DNA of 64,000 nucleotides. It comes from Vitellaria paradoxa. Taxonomy: Eukaryota > Streptophyta > Magnoliopsida > Ericales > Sapotaceae. Both the position numbers and the translations under genes were made by a program. The stretch covers positions 25,288,471 to 25,352,470 of the forward strand of contig CM034244.1 in assembly GCA_019916065.1 (NCBI GenBank), in the 5' to 3' direction. The notes beneath the pieces were generated by a model that worked only from the letters and a program-made list of their open reading frames with translations, did no database searches and had not been told where the DNA came from. How positions within the stretch are numbered: position 1 is the first letter of the stretch; every line of letters starts with the position of its first letter. This document shows, piece by piece, positions 51,864 to 62,639 of the stretch.

Positions 51864-53742
51864 CTGCAAAATGGGAAAAAAGGCAGTCAGAAAGTCAAAG
51901 AAATAGAAAATGAATTAGCACCATAAAAGTCACTTTGTTTTGCTACTATAAACACAAGCAGAACTCAACCTTACACACTTCTGAGCACTTTCAAAATAAA
52001 TAACGGTTCCATCAAACAAATTATAACCACAATCACATTTGACAAATATCAATTCCCTTCAGAATCTCTCCGGTTAGTAGTTATGTTTACTATATGATGC
52101 AGCCTTACAGAGAATGACAGTAAGCATCATCTCATGCCAAAAAGTCCAGTTAAACTTTTTCCTTTTTTTAAAAAAAAATTTATTTATTTATTATTATTAT
52201 TATTATTGACGAATAAAAAGTATATCTTAAACCTTACACCAAGCAGAAATAAAAATTTTGCCAGCTTGGGAGAATATAGCAGATTTCATATACTAGGTCA
52301 ATATTCTCCCAATAGAACTCATTATTTCAAAATTTTAAATGGAATATACCAAAATTTATTGCTGGATATTCAATATAGCAGCCGTATAAATCTGACATTG
52401 ATAAAATTGGGCCTCCCAAACCGGCCTAAGTTCCTAATAGACCTCTCCAATCATTACTGATTGGTTTTGAGCTGGATGCTTTAACATTACGTGAGCTAGG
52501 TTTTGGGAGGACTCATCCCCCCTTTCATTTTGAACTTCTGTGCTTCTCATGTTCTCGATTGTGCATCACCTTGTACTAGGTGCACTCATCTGTCTCCCCA
52601 CATGCGAGTAAGGATCGCATATGAAAGGACTTGATAGAATATATCTCACATTAATAAAATTAAGCCTCTCAAACTAGTATAAATCCTAATACCTCTCCAC
52701 TCATTGTCAATTAGTTTTGAGTTGGATGCTTTAGCAAGAGCTATTAGCAATTTCTAGTTGGTAGATGCAATTTAATGCAGAAATCATATAAAAGGACATT
52801 TCAAATAAAATTTTTTCTTCATAACGAGGTTCTGTGAGAAGGCATATAGTCTTTAATAAGATATCATATTTGATAAATATATCAATACTATGACATGATG
52901 CTTGGCAACCAAAACCTATAAAACACATGGCACACTAACTAATTTTTTTCCTAGCAAAAATAAATAAATATTTGATAATGATTATCAATCAGATACAATT
53001 TAATAATGGAATTACACAGAAGGACAATAACTAGTACGAAGAAAGCATATCGTGATGCTTAGTTACCATAAATGAATAGCATGACAGATCAATATGTAAC
53101 TAATGTTATTACTGAAGCAAAATGTATATATATCTAAATATAAACAATGATTATCAATTATTCAAAACCGTAGAGATTACAAGAAAAATGGAACACCAAC
53201 CAAAATTGATCCCATATCTAAGATTTATGTAAACACTGGAGTGAAGAATAGTTCATGAGATGAGTAAAAGGTCCAACATTTTGAAGAAGAAGTGGTTTAC
53301 AAACTTTAAAATTAGTCATGGACCTGTAGGATACTAATACTCTAATAGTATTCAATAATGACGTGGAATAGTCTTATTGCATTTAGTGCATAACTGCTGA
53401 TTTTTTTATGATATTATAGGCAGTAAATTATATTTTAAACCAACGCCTTTATTTCAAGGAGGATTTCAATCAGCATTTCAATGCCACATAGTATTGTTCA
53501 AGCAAATACCAAATTGAACATCCAATACCTAGTTGCAACAGACCTTGATGGGAAGTAAGAAGAAGTAACGTGCAAGAAAAGACAGAAATCATGCAACAAG
53601 AAGAGAAAACAAAGGCATGCAAGCCATCAATATCAATAATCTCCGACAATCGTTCTGACAATCCAATACAATCATAGCCTTTATATAGGCTGACCCCTAA
53701 ATCAACAAAATCAAAATAAAATCCTAACAAAAGGAATAAAAT
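51864..53742 (-). other. TSL intron DNA, no gene
   Basis: AT-rich, with an ATT microsatellite near 52190-52207. A loosely repeated stretch (CCTCTCCA...CATT.. GTTTTGAG(C/T)TGGATGCTTTA at about 52440-52482 and 52692-52734) is present. No exon of the TSL gene was recognised. Confidence 0.5.
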
Positions 53743-53755
53743 GAAATCCAATGCT

Positions 53756-53863
53756 GAGTGTGGTGCTTGGCTCAAGTGATTAAGCTTCCTTGTTACCCAC
53801 TCATGGCCCGGTTTTGAACCCGGGCTCCCCCCTTCCTCCCGCTTAACTATCAAAAAAAAAAAA
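53756..53863 (+). mobile_element. tRNA-derived SINE, copy 2
   Basis: 108 bp beginning GAGTGTGGTGCTTGGC, A-box-like TGGCTCAAGTGATTAAG, B-box-like GGTTTTGAACCC, ending TTAACTATCAAAAAAAAAAAA. The target duplication GAAATCCAATGCT is perfect over 13 bp (53743-53755 and 53864-53876). Same family as 21190-21280. Confidence 0.9.
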
Positions 53864-55628
53864 GAAATCCAATGCTAATGATATGGAATAAAATTTCAAT
53901 GATATGGAACGAAATAAAATCTTCAGTATCTTGCTTCAATTCTTCATCATTCTCCCCGGTTAAAAAGAACTTGACTTCGGCGAGTTGCAATTGCAGCTCC
54001 TACTTTCAGTCGTGAAGCCATGAACAAAGTAGATGTGCAAGTTTCTCTCAAAACTCATACACTCGCATATGGGAAGTTAGAAGTTAGGAACCTGATGTCC
54101 CCACCAGGTCCATTAGTACCATAATAACATGGTAGTCATGATATTGTTTTACAGAAACATATATCTTATCACCAATAATTTCATGAGTGAGACCTTCCAA
54201 CATAGCCTTAAATTATATAAAATTCTATCATTTTGTTCAAGAAATTACTGATAGTGGACATTTATTAATAATTCTACACACGGTGGTGCATCACTTAAAA
54301 ACTGACAAAGTCTGAGAATTAATGAAATTACTTGATTCCCTTTAGGTCTCAGCACATATACTTATATTCACACTATCATGTACAACTTAGGAAATAGAAT
54401 AACCTAAACTAAGAAAGCGAATAAACTAGTCCTAGCCCTAAACCTACTTCTATATTTTTTACAATATCTTCTTAACCCCCCCCCTCTTCAAACTAGAGCA
54501 TATATATCGTACATTTTAAAAGTTGTTACAATTATATCGAATCCAAGATCCAAGACCCTCCTGGAGCTTTAGTAAGCAAATCATCAAATTGATCTTCAAA
54601 TTTAACATGACTGGTGTTAATAGTATTTTGCAAGATATTTTCTCAACGAAATGACAATCTAACCACTATGCTTAGTTTTCTCATGAAATACTGGATTGGA
54701 AGTAATATGAACAGCAACTTAGTTATCACATAAAAGCTCCACAGGCTGCAAGTTATGAACTCCCAATTCTTTCAATATTTATTGTCTCCAGAATAACTCA
54801 TATGGCATATGAGTCATGACTCTATATTATAATTCTACATTTGATCTTGTCATTACTTTTTGCTTCTTTCTCTTTCAAGACACTAGATTACTTCCAACAA
54901 AGATGTAATAACTAGTAGTAAAACGTCTATCTAATAGATATTTTGCCCAACTGCATCTCGTTATGTAAGGAGATTTACTAAAGGCATGACACCCAATTGG
55001 GTTGTCTTATGATTATATTATACTAATGAAAGTAGACTCCACATATTACCCAAGGCTTAGATACATCAGCCCTAGATTATAGATATAAATGCATATACCA
55101 AAATGTACATTAACACTCCTCCTCAAGCTGGAACATATATATTACATGTTCCAAACTTGTTACAAATGAATCTCACTTTGCGTCCCCCAACCCCCCCCCC
55201 AAAAAAAAAAGCGGAGAGGGCTTTAGCGAGTAAATCAATCAATTAATCTTCAAACTTTACATGACTAGTTTTGATAACATTCTATAAAATCTTTTCTCTA
55301 ACAAAGTGATAGTCAACTTCAATATACTTGATTCGCTTATGAAATACTAGATTAGAAGTTATGTGGACAACAGCTTGATTATCACATAATAGCTCCATAG
55401 GTTATAATAGAGAAACTCTTAATTCCTTCAACATATGATGTATCCAAACCAACTTGCAACATGTATGTGCCATAGCTATATACTCTGACTATGCACTTGA
55501 TTTTACTACTACTATTTACTTTTTACTCTTTCAGGATACCAGATTGTCTCCAACAAAGATACAACATTTGGTTGTTAATCGTCTGTCTGATGGCGATCTA
55601 GCCTAATCAACATCTCTGTATCCCTGGA

Positions 55629-58119
55629 CTAGAGTGTGGTCATTATATTGATACAACAAACCATGTCCCAGTGCAATTTTAAATACCTCAAAATACAAAT
55701 GATTGCATCCCAATGACTAGAACAAGGTGTATCCAAGAATTGACTCACTACATTTGTAGCAAACGAGATGTCTGGCCATGTAACTATCAGATAATTTGAC
55801 TTTCCAACTAGTCTACGATATTGACCATGGTCATCCAATAATTCACCCTTATCTCCAAGAAGTTTAGTATTGAGATCCATTAGAGTATCAATAGGTTTAG
55901 CTCCCAACATACCTGTTTCAGACAATAAATCAAGCACATATTTCTTTTGGCAAAGAGCAATACCTTTGCGTGGTCTTGCAATTTCAATGCGTAGAAAATA
56001 CTTCAATAAACCCAAGTCTTTGGTATTGAACTTAGACTGAAGGAACATTTTCAAATCATTAATACCTTCTGTATCATCTCCAATTATCACAATATCATCC
56101 ACACACACTAATAACCATATCATAGCCTGAGAAGAATGGCAATAGAATACTAAGTAATCAACTCTACAATGCGTCAATCCAAAATTTATCACCACATCAC
56201 TAAATCTACCAAACCATGCTCAAGAGGATTGTTTTAAGGCATACAACAATTTTTAAACTTGCATACTAACCCCGACTTCCCCTGAGCAACAAAGCCAGGA
56301 GGGTGATCTAAAAGGGTGATCCATATACACCTCCTTAGCAAGATCACCATGAAGGAAAGCATTTTTAATGTCCATATGATGAAGTGACCAATGAAAAGTA
56401 GCAACAAGTGAAATAACAAGACGAACAAATATAATCTTAGCCACAAGAGAGAGTTTGAAAAGTCAAGACCATAAATCTGAATGTACCCCTTGGCAACTAA
56501 CCAATCTTTCAAACGATTAACAGAACCATCAAGGTGAATTCTAACAGTGTACACCCACCAACAACCAACAACTGACTTTCCAGGAAAAAAAACTATCAAA
56601 TCCCAATTATCATTAGCTCGAAAAGCAGACATTTAATCCTACATGACAAAACGCCATCCAGAATGAGACAATGCTTCAATCACAGAAGTAGAAATAAAAC
56701 AATAGATAAAGAAGTAACAAAAGTATGATAAGAGACAAAATTAGAAATGGGATGAGAAGTGTAAGCACATCTACCTTTTTGAAGAGCCACTGGAAGGTTG
56801 AGATCACTAAGTTCTATCTCTGGAGAAAGATCTAAAGACTAGAGAGGGGAAAATGGTGTGCCTAAAACATCAATTGAGGACCCAATAGCTGCCAACCGTC
56901 TAGTATAAACTTGGAAATCAGGACGATAGAGACTAAAAGGGATAATCACAAGTAGAGGAAGACTTTCATCAAGATTAGATAAGAATTGAGCATCAAAAAA
57001 GAATGGAGTAGATTAAAAAAAATGAAAAATCAACACAGACAAAGTATTGATAAAGAGATGGACTGTAACATCAATATCCCTTCTGTAACCCAAAATAACC
57101 TAGGAAAGATGCACTTAAGGGCATGTGGGTCCAGCATGGCAATTTTACTGTCAAGTTGATAGACAAAAGAAACACACCTAAAAACGCGTGGGGAAAGAGA
57201 AAATAATAGTTTTTATGGAAATATGATAGAATAAGGAGAACGACCTTTTAAGGACAAAAGATGGCATTTTGTCAATTAAATAGCATGCAGTAAGAACATA
57301 ATCACTCCAAAAAATCTTAGCAACTTTCATTTGGAACATCAAGCAACAAGCTATCTAAATGAGATGCAAATTCTTCCTCTCCACAACTCAATTTTGTTGA
57401 GTGTGAGAACAAGAAAACTGATGGAGCATACTAGAAGATGTCATAAAATCAGAGAAAGTTTTGAAAAAATATTCCTTAGCATTATCACTACGAAAAATCT
57501 TAATAGGCACATCAAATTGAGTTTTAATTTCAGCACAAAAAGCTTGAAAGATAGAAAATAACTCAGGTTGATCTTTCATCAAATAAATCCACGTAAGTCT
57601 GGCAAAATCATCAACAAAAGTAACAAAGTACTTAAAACCCAATTTGGAGATTTCACGACTAGGTCCCCAAACATCTGAATATACTAAATGAAAAAGACTT
57701 AAAGACTTATTATTGACTCTAGTACTGAAGGAAGCACGACGATGCTTTCCCAACTGACAAGGCTCACAAACATGTAGAAAAAGTTTGTTCTTGATTTGTC
57801 TTATATCTCCGTAACAAATGGCCGAATACAAATGAACGAGAAATCAACCTCGATCAATTTAATTCATGCTGCCAACTCCTTGCCACAATGGCTAATCTAA
57901 AGATTATAATTGACTCAAACTAGAAACCATAGATTTCAACTTATCAAAAGCTAGATGACCACAACAACAATGAATTTCAGTGGGAGATGCAGCTATAGAA
58001 CAAGTTGTGGATGAAGATGTAGACGGGCCAACCAAATAGTAGAGTCCCTGAGTTTCATGCCCTCCTTCATCTCCATCTTCTTCTGCTTCTTTAAATCCTA
58101 AAAGAATGTCACCAAACAA
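55629..58119 (-). pseudogene. Decayed copia pol
   Basis: Pieces on the minus strand: 58119-57904 (protease to pre-integrase), 57831-57388 (PCQLGKHRRASF, YSDVWGPS, FVDDFARLTWIYLM; integrase), 56632-56234 (RT start), 56195-55629 (RT and linker to RNase H, with CVDDIVIIGDD in place of YVDD). Many stops and shifts. RNase H remnants extend to 55132. Confidence 0.75.
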
Positions 58120-58499
58120 TTTAGTTGCTTGATGAATTTGCTAACAGATAGGAGATTAAAAGAAAATGAAGGAGCATAGAACACAAAAGATAAAGGCAAA
58201 GTAAAAGATGGAAGTTCTTTACAATATCCTTAAATGAATTAGATGAACCATTAGCTGTAGTGGCATTTGGAATGGAAGAACACTAAACATCATATAGTAA
58301 TAAAAAAGTGCCAGATATATGATCTGAAACACCCAAATCAAAACCCAAGATATGTGCGAGGTGGCAGACAGACAAGCAACGTGATTATCTCGATGAGCTA
58401 AAAAAGCTGTGGGAAGAGATGCTTGAAAAGCTGTGGGAAGAGATGCTTGATAAGTTGTCTAATACTGAAGAAGTTTGGCATATTCCTCTCCTGAAAGAG

Positions 58500-58764
58500 T
58501 CACCGATGTTGGCTTGGCAACTTCATTATCATTAAGTATATCTGGAACATTAGATGAAGCTGCATGAGCCATATGAGCTGGCTTCCCATAAAGATCCCAA
58601 CAATTCCTCCTAACATGTCCAACAATATCACAATTAGTGCATTTAGGCCTAGTACTGCAACCTCTACCACCATAACCCCCACAATTGTGTCCTCCACATC
58701 CTCCACAAGTATTGCGACCATCGGACGATGATGGGTTTTGATAACTGAGATTCTTACTATCTTG
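58500..58764 (-). pseudogene. copia gag, zinc-knuckle end
   Basis: Minus-strand remnants of the gag C-terminus, rich in Gly and Cys codons near 58590-58720, to the left of the nested LINE. The gag N-terminus continues on the other side of the LINE at 60869-61228. Confidence 0.5.
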
Positions 58765-60630
58765 TGCAAAGGGAGTGTCTGACTACATCGCCACAATTCT
58801 CAATTTCCCTTAATGGTGTTCTTGAAGGTTATTTCCCAGGAGCCAGGGCATTTCACCAAGGTGATCCATTATCTCCATATCTCTTTCTCCTTGCCATGGA
58901 ATTCTTCTCTAGGCTTTTCAACAAGATGGTGGATGAAAGTAAATTTGTTTGTCACCTAAAATGTTCCAACCTTTCTATAAACCAAATATGCTTTGCAGAT
59001 AATTTATTTGTGCTATGTACTGCTACTAAGGCATCTTTTTAGCTCATCCACAAAGCACTTCAAGAATTCCACAAATACTCAGGGCTCCAACCAAATGGGA
59101 ACAAAAGTAAAGTTTATATCTCAGGCTTGACCCACCAAGAAAAGCTTCGGCTATGCTCTTTGTCGGGCTTCCAACTAGGTGACCTCCCCGTCAAATACTT
59201 GGGAGTACCTCTAATTTCTACCATACTTAAGTATGATGACTGCAAGGATCTCATTGAGAAGGTAACAAGTAGAGCTAAAAGCTGGACTTCAAAGTGTTTA
59301 TCATATGCGAGTAGGCCAGTACTTATCAAGTCTATCTTATTTAGCATTCAAGCTTATTAGAGTATCCACTTTATCCTCCCGAGGAAGGTATGGGAAGCAA
59401 TAGAACAAACTTTGAGAAGATTCTTGTGGTCAGGTGCCGACTTGAGGAGGTGGGGAAGCAAAGTTGCATGAAGTGATGTATGCAAGCCAAAAAATGAAGG
59501 AGGCCTTGGTATTCACAAACTTGATGAATGGAACAAAGCTTCAATGATGAGGCATATATGGGCCCTTTGCTCTAGAAACTCCCCTCTTTGGGTGGAATGG
59601 TGCAAATCCTACCTACTTAAAGGCAAATGCTTTTGGGAGGTTAAAGCTCCTTCAGATTGTTCTTAGACGTGACGTAAGCTACACAAACTAAGAGAAGAAG
59701 CAAGCCGTATTTCCAAATTCAAGGTGGGAAGAGGAGATTCGATCTCTCTTTGGTTCTCCAATTGGCATCCCATTGGCCCTCTAATCCCCAAATTTGACTC
59801 TAGAATCGCCTATGATGCCGAGGCTATCAAAGAATGCCAAAGTCTCACAAGTGATCCAAAATGGGCAATGGAGATGGTCCATTTCAAGCCGCCGCATTTC
59901 AAGATGGGCAATAGAGATAGCAGTGCATCCTCCTAACTACTTGCCTAATCCTCACGCTTCGAACAGATTCATTTGGACTGTCTCAAAGAATGAAGCCTTT
60001 CAAGCCACTGCAACTTGGAACTCAATCCGGAATAAAGCTCCTAAGCTAACATAGCATCATCCGCTATGGTTCTCCAACCACATCCCCAAGCATGGGTCTA
60101 TCTTGTGGCTTGTAATCAAAGATAGACTCAACACAAAAGAAAGAATGCTAGCATGGGGATTGAGTGTTGACCCTAATCGTGTCTTGTGTGGACAAGCACT
60201 AGAACGTTCTTCCAATGTCCCTTCTCGGCCAAGCTAAGAGCAATTGTGCTTCGGAAATGCCTCATCACTAAAGCCAGCCAATATTGGAGGAATGAAGTTT
60301 CTTCGACTACTGGAAAATTTGGTGGGAAGAACTTTGCTAGCACATTACATAAGCTTGCTTAGGCCGCTCTAGTCCACCATACATGGCAAGAACGAAATGC
60401 TAGAATCTTTAAAGGAATTTCCTCATCTACTGCTGCTATTATCCAACGTATTGCCTATGAAATTAGAGTTAAGCCCTCTAAGATTCCTATCATTAAAGAT
60501 ACAGAGGAGAATTCTAGTATATGTATTAATTGGGGGATTCCATTGTGATTAGCTATACAGGAGTATGCCCCTAAAACATTGTACATACCTTTCCCATTAA
60601 TCCAAATACACTTAATTACCAAAAAAAAAA
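58765..60630 (+). pseudogene. 5'-truncated LINE inside copia gag
   Basis: Plus-strand RT remnants: [47 protein letters not shown] (FADN for FADD), then [29 protein letters not shown] and zf-RVT traces, ending in ATTACCAAAAAAAAAA at 60617-60630. Close relative of the LINE at 23150-26178 but with many stops. No clear target duplication. Confidence 0.75.
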
Positions 60631-60868
60631 GAAGAATAAGTCTCTACAAATAAGGGAAGAGAAGCAAATTTCAAAATCTAGGCCAGCAAGAAATCGAAGA
60701 ACAACCATCTGTTCACTACTTCTGCATTTCATTAATATCAATATGCAATGACTATAGATAATTCAATTCTTCATAAACACGCTTCAGAGAAGCAAAATAT
60801 TCAGTAATGATTTGCCAGACTGTTGTAACTGAAAAAACTCAAACAAAAGATCATACATACAAGCGAGA

Positions 60869-61228
60869 TCACTGGAGAATAATAGACTCACTGGAGAATA
60901 ATAGACAAACATACTCCCAGATGTCTTTACATGTATCTAGATGAGTGCACGTATCCGTAATATTAGATTCCGTAGAGTTCCGTAACAAACTAACTAGATG
61001 AGCATCCTTTTGTACCCAAACATGAAATGTTGGATCATATTGATTAGGCCCAGACTCAGTTAAGTATTTTTGTTTGCCATACCCAGTCAATGTAATTTTA
61101 ATGACCTTAGACAATTTGACATAATTTGTTCCGTTCAATTTTCTAGTTGTTAGTTGTTGAGGCACAAAAATTGAACTACTGAACATCTTTTGTTCAATAA
61201 GTGAGCTAGGAGGTGTCTCAGAAGCCAT
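60869..61228 (-). pseudogene. copia gag N-terminal part
   Basis: 119 codons, MASETPPSSLIEQKMFSSSI, then LTTRKLNGTNYVKLSKVIKI and HLDTCKDIWEYV: a UBN2-type gag start. It is interrupted downstream by stops and then by the LINE at 58765-60630. Confidence 0.7.
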
Positions 61229-62008
61229 TAGAACAAGAAAGAACAGTAGTTGACCGAAAAGAAAATACAGTGAACAGAGAAACTGTTCAAGCCAGTTAAC
61301 AGAGGTAGCTGAACAATTCGCCTGAAGGAGATGAGTAGACTAAACGAAGGTCGGAGTCCAGTGAACACTTCACGCCCTCATGCACAACTCGACTGGAAAC
61401 GCGTGAATCTCACGCGCAGAGGATAGAGTGACGCATGACAGTGTGTGGGGAACAATCCAGCGGTAAGCTTCCTTTAACGACGGTCGCCAGCCTCCAACAA
61501 CTTCATCGGTGTATAGTTTTGGTAAAAAACAGTCGCTAAATAATGATGCCCAAGCAATCATCAATGACGTTGACGACGATGGACCTTGTGACTTGAGCAA
61601 CGATGAACATGAATATTCACATAGCTAGGGTTTCTTGATACACACAAGAACTATAAAAAATCAACGCTCTGATACCATGTTATGTAAGGAGATTTAATAA
61701 AAGGCTTGACACCCCAATTGGGTTGTCTTATGATTATATTTATACTAATGAAAGTAGACTGTACATATTACATTAGCCGAGATACATCACCCCTAGACTA
61801 TATATAAAATGCATATACACGAATGTACATTAACATATCTACCCGTACTAAAGTATGTCCATTATCCTAATACAACAAGCCTTCTCCATGCGGTCCCTTC
61901 AAATATCTCAAGATTTAAACAATTGCATCCTAATGACTAGTATGAGGGGATTCTAGAAATTGACGAATCACACTCATAGGAAACAAAATATTTGGTCTCA
62001 TAAATAGT

Positions 62009-62350
62009 TGTTAGAAGTTGTCCCACATCAGTCTATTAGAAAAGTTATTTCTCGTATATAAGAAATAGACTTCCCTCACCTCAACACCAAAATTTTAAGG
62101 TTGAGGCCCCTACTCTAATATATTGTCAGGCTTCTTAATATGGTATTAGAGTGGGTTTTCAACTGAAACTCACCATAGTCCATGATGTGCCTATATTCAT
62201 GCGGGCCAGCATAAGGGAGGTTGTTAGAAATTGTCCTATATCGGCCCATTAGAAAAGTTATTCCCCCCATATAAGAAATGGACTTCCCTCACCTTAACAC
62301 CTAGGTTTTAAAATTGAAGCCCCTCTTACATCAAGTTGGCCTTCTTAACA
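62009..62350 (+). mobile_element. TRIM (miniature LTR retrotransposon)
   Basis: Only 342 bp: LTR 62009-62140 (132 bp), an 81-bp interior and LTR 62222-62350 (129 bp). The LTRs share TGTTAGAA(G/A)TTGTCC, CATTAGAAAAGTTATT-type blocks, TATAAGAAAT and GACTTCCCTCACCT. A primer-binding site TGGTATTAGAGTGGG is at 62141 and a purine tract AAGGGAGG at 62213-62220. Flanks ATAGT and ACAAT may be a decayed 5-bp duplication. The interior codes for nothing. It sits in the RT region of the old copia. Confidence 0.85.
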
Positions 62351-62463
62351 ACAATCAAGTAGTATAGTTTTCTAGCCAATCTTCTGCACTGACTAGGATT
62401 CTTCAACAAGTCACCCTTATCTACCACTAGCATTGTATTAGGATCTATTTGAGTGTCTATAAG

Positions 62464-62627
62464 TGTAGAATTCGGTAATTTTGTTATTATTACATTAACT
62501 TTAATCCAAGGTACGAAGAATATATAGGAGTACAAGAATAATAATATACACACAGTCTCGAAAATTTTTCCTAAATTCTAAACTCTACCCCATTTACACA
62601 AATAACCTATTCACATACTTTACAACA
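62464..62627 (-). repeat. 3' LTR of the edge copia
   Basis: 164 bp, TGTAGAATTCGG to TTTACAACA on the plus strand, bounded by the polypurine tract. Confidence 0.75.
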
Positions 62628-62639
62628 CTCCCCCTTAAG

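Larger units (their letters stand above)
54959..61835 (-). mobile_element. Decayed copia inside an older copia
   Basis: LTRs 54959-55115 and 61678-61835 share GTTATGTAAGGAGATTTA and TGTACATTAACA. Target duplication CATCT (54954-54958) against TATCT (61836-61840), one mismatch. The minus-strand primer-binding site TGGTATCAGAGC sits at about 61666-61677 and the polypurine tract (CCAGCTTGAGGAGGAG) at 55116-55131. A LINE is nested in gag at about 58765-60630. Related to the copia at 31148-38607 (gag LTTRKLNGTNYVKLSKV against [17 protein letters not shown]). Confidence 0.85.
54235..62463 (-). mobile_element. Old copia broken by later insertions
   Basis: Copia sequence visible at about 54476-54958, 61836-62008 and 62351-62463. 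A polypurine tract (on the minus strand AGTTTGAAGAGGGGGGGGG) at 54476-54492 marks its 3' LTR to the left, whose outer limit near 54235 is a guess. RNase H and RT remnants follow, then the copia at 54959-61835, more RT, the TRIM, RT again (DPNTMLVVDKGDLLKNPSQ, 62351-62450), then the copia at 62464. Its 5' part must be beyond 64000. Confidence 0.65.
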
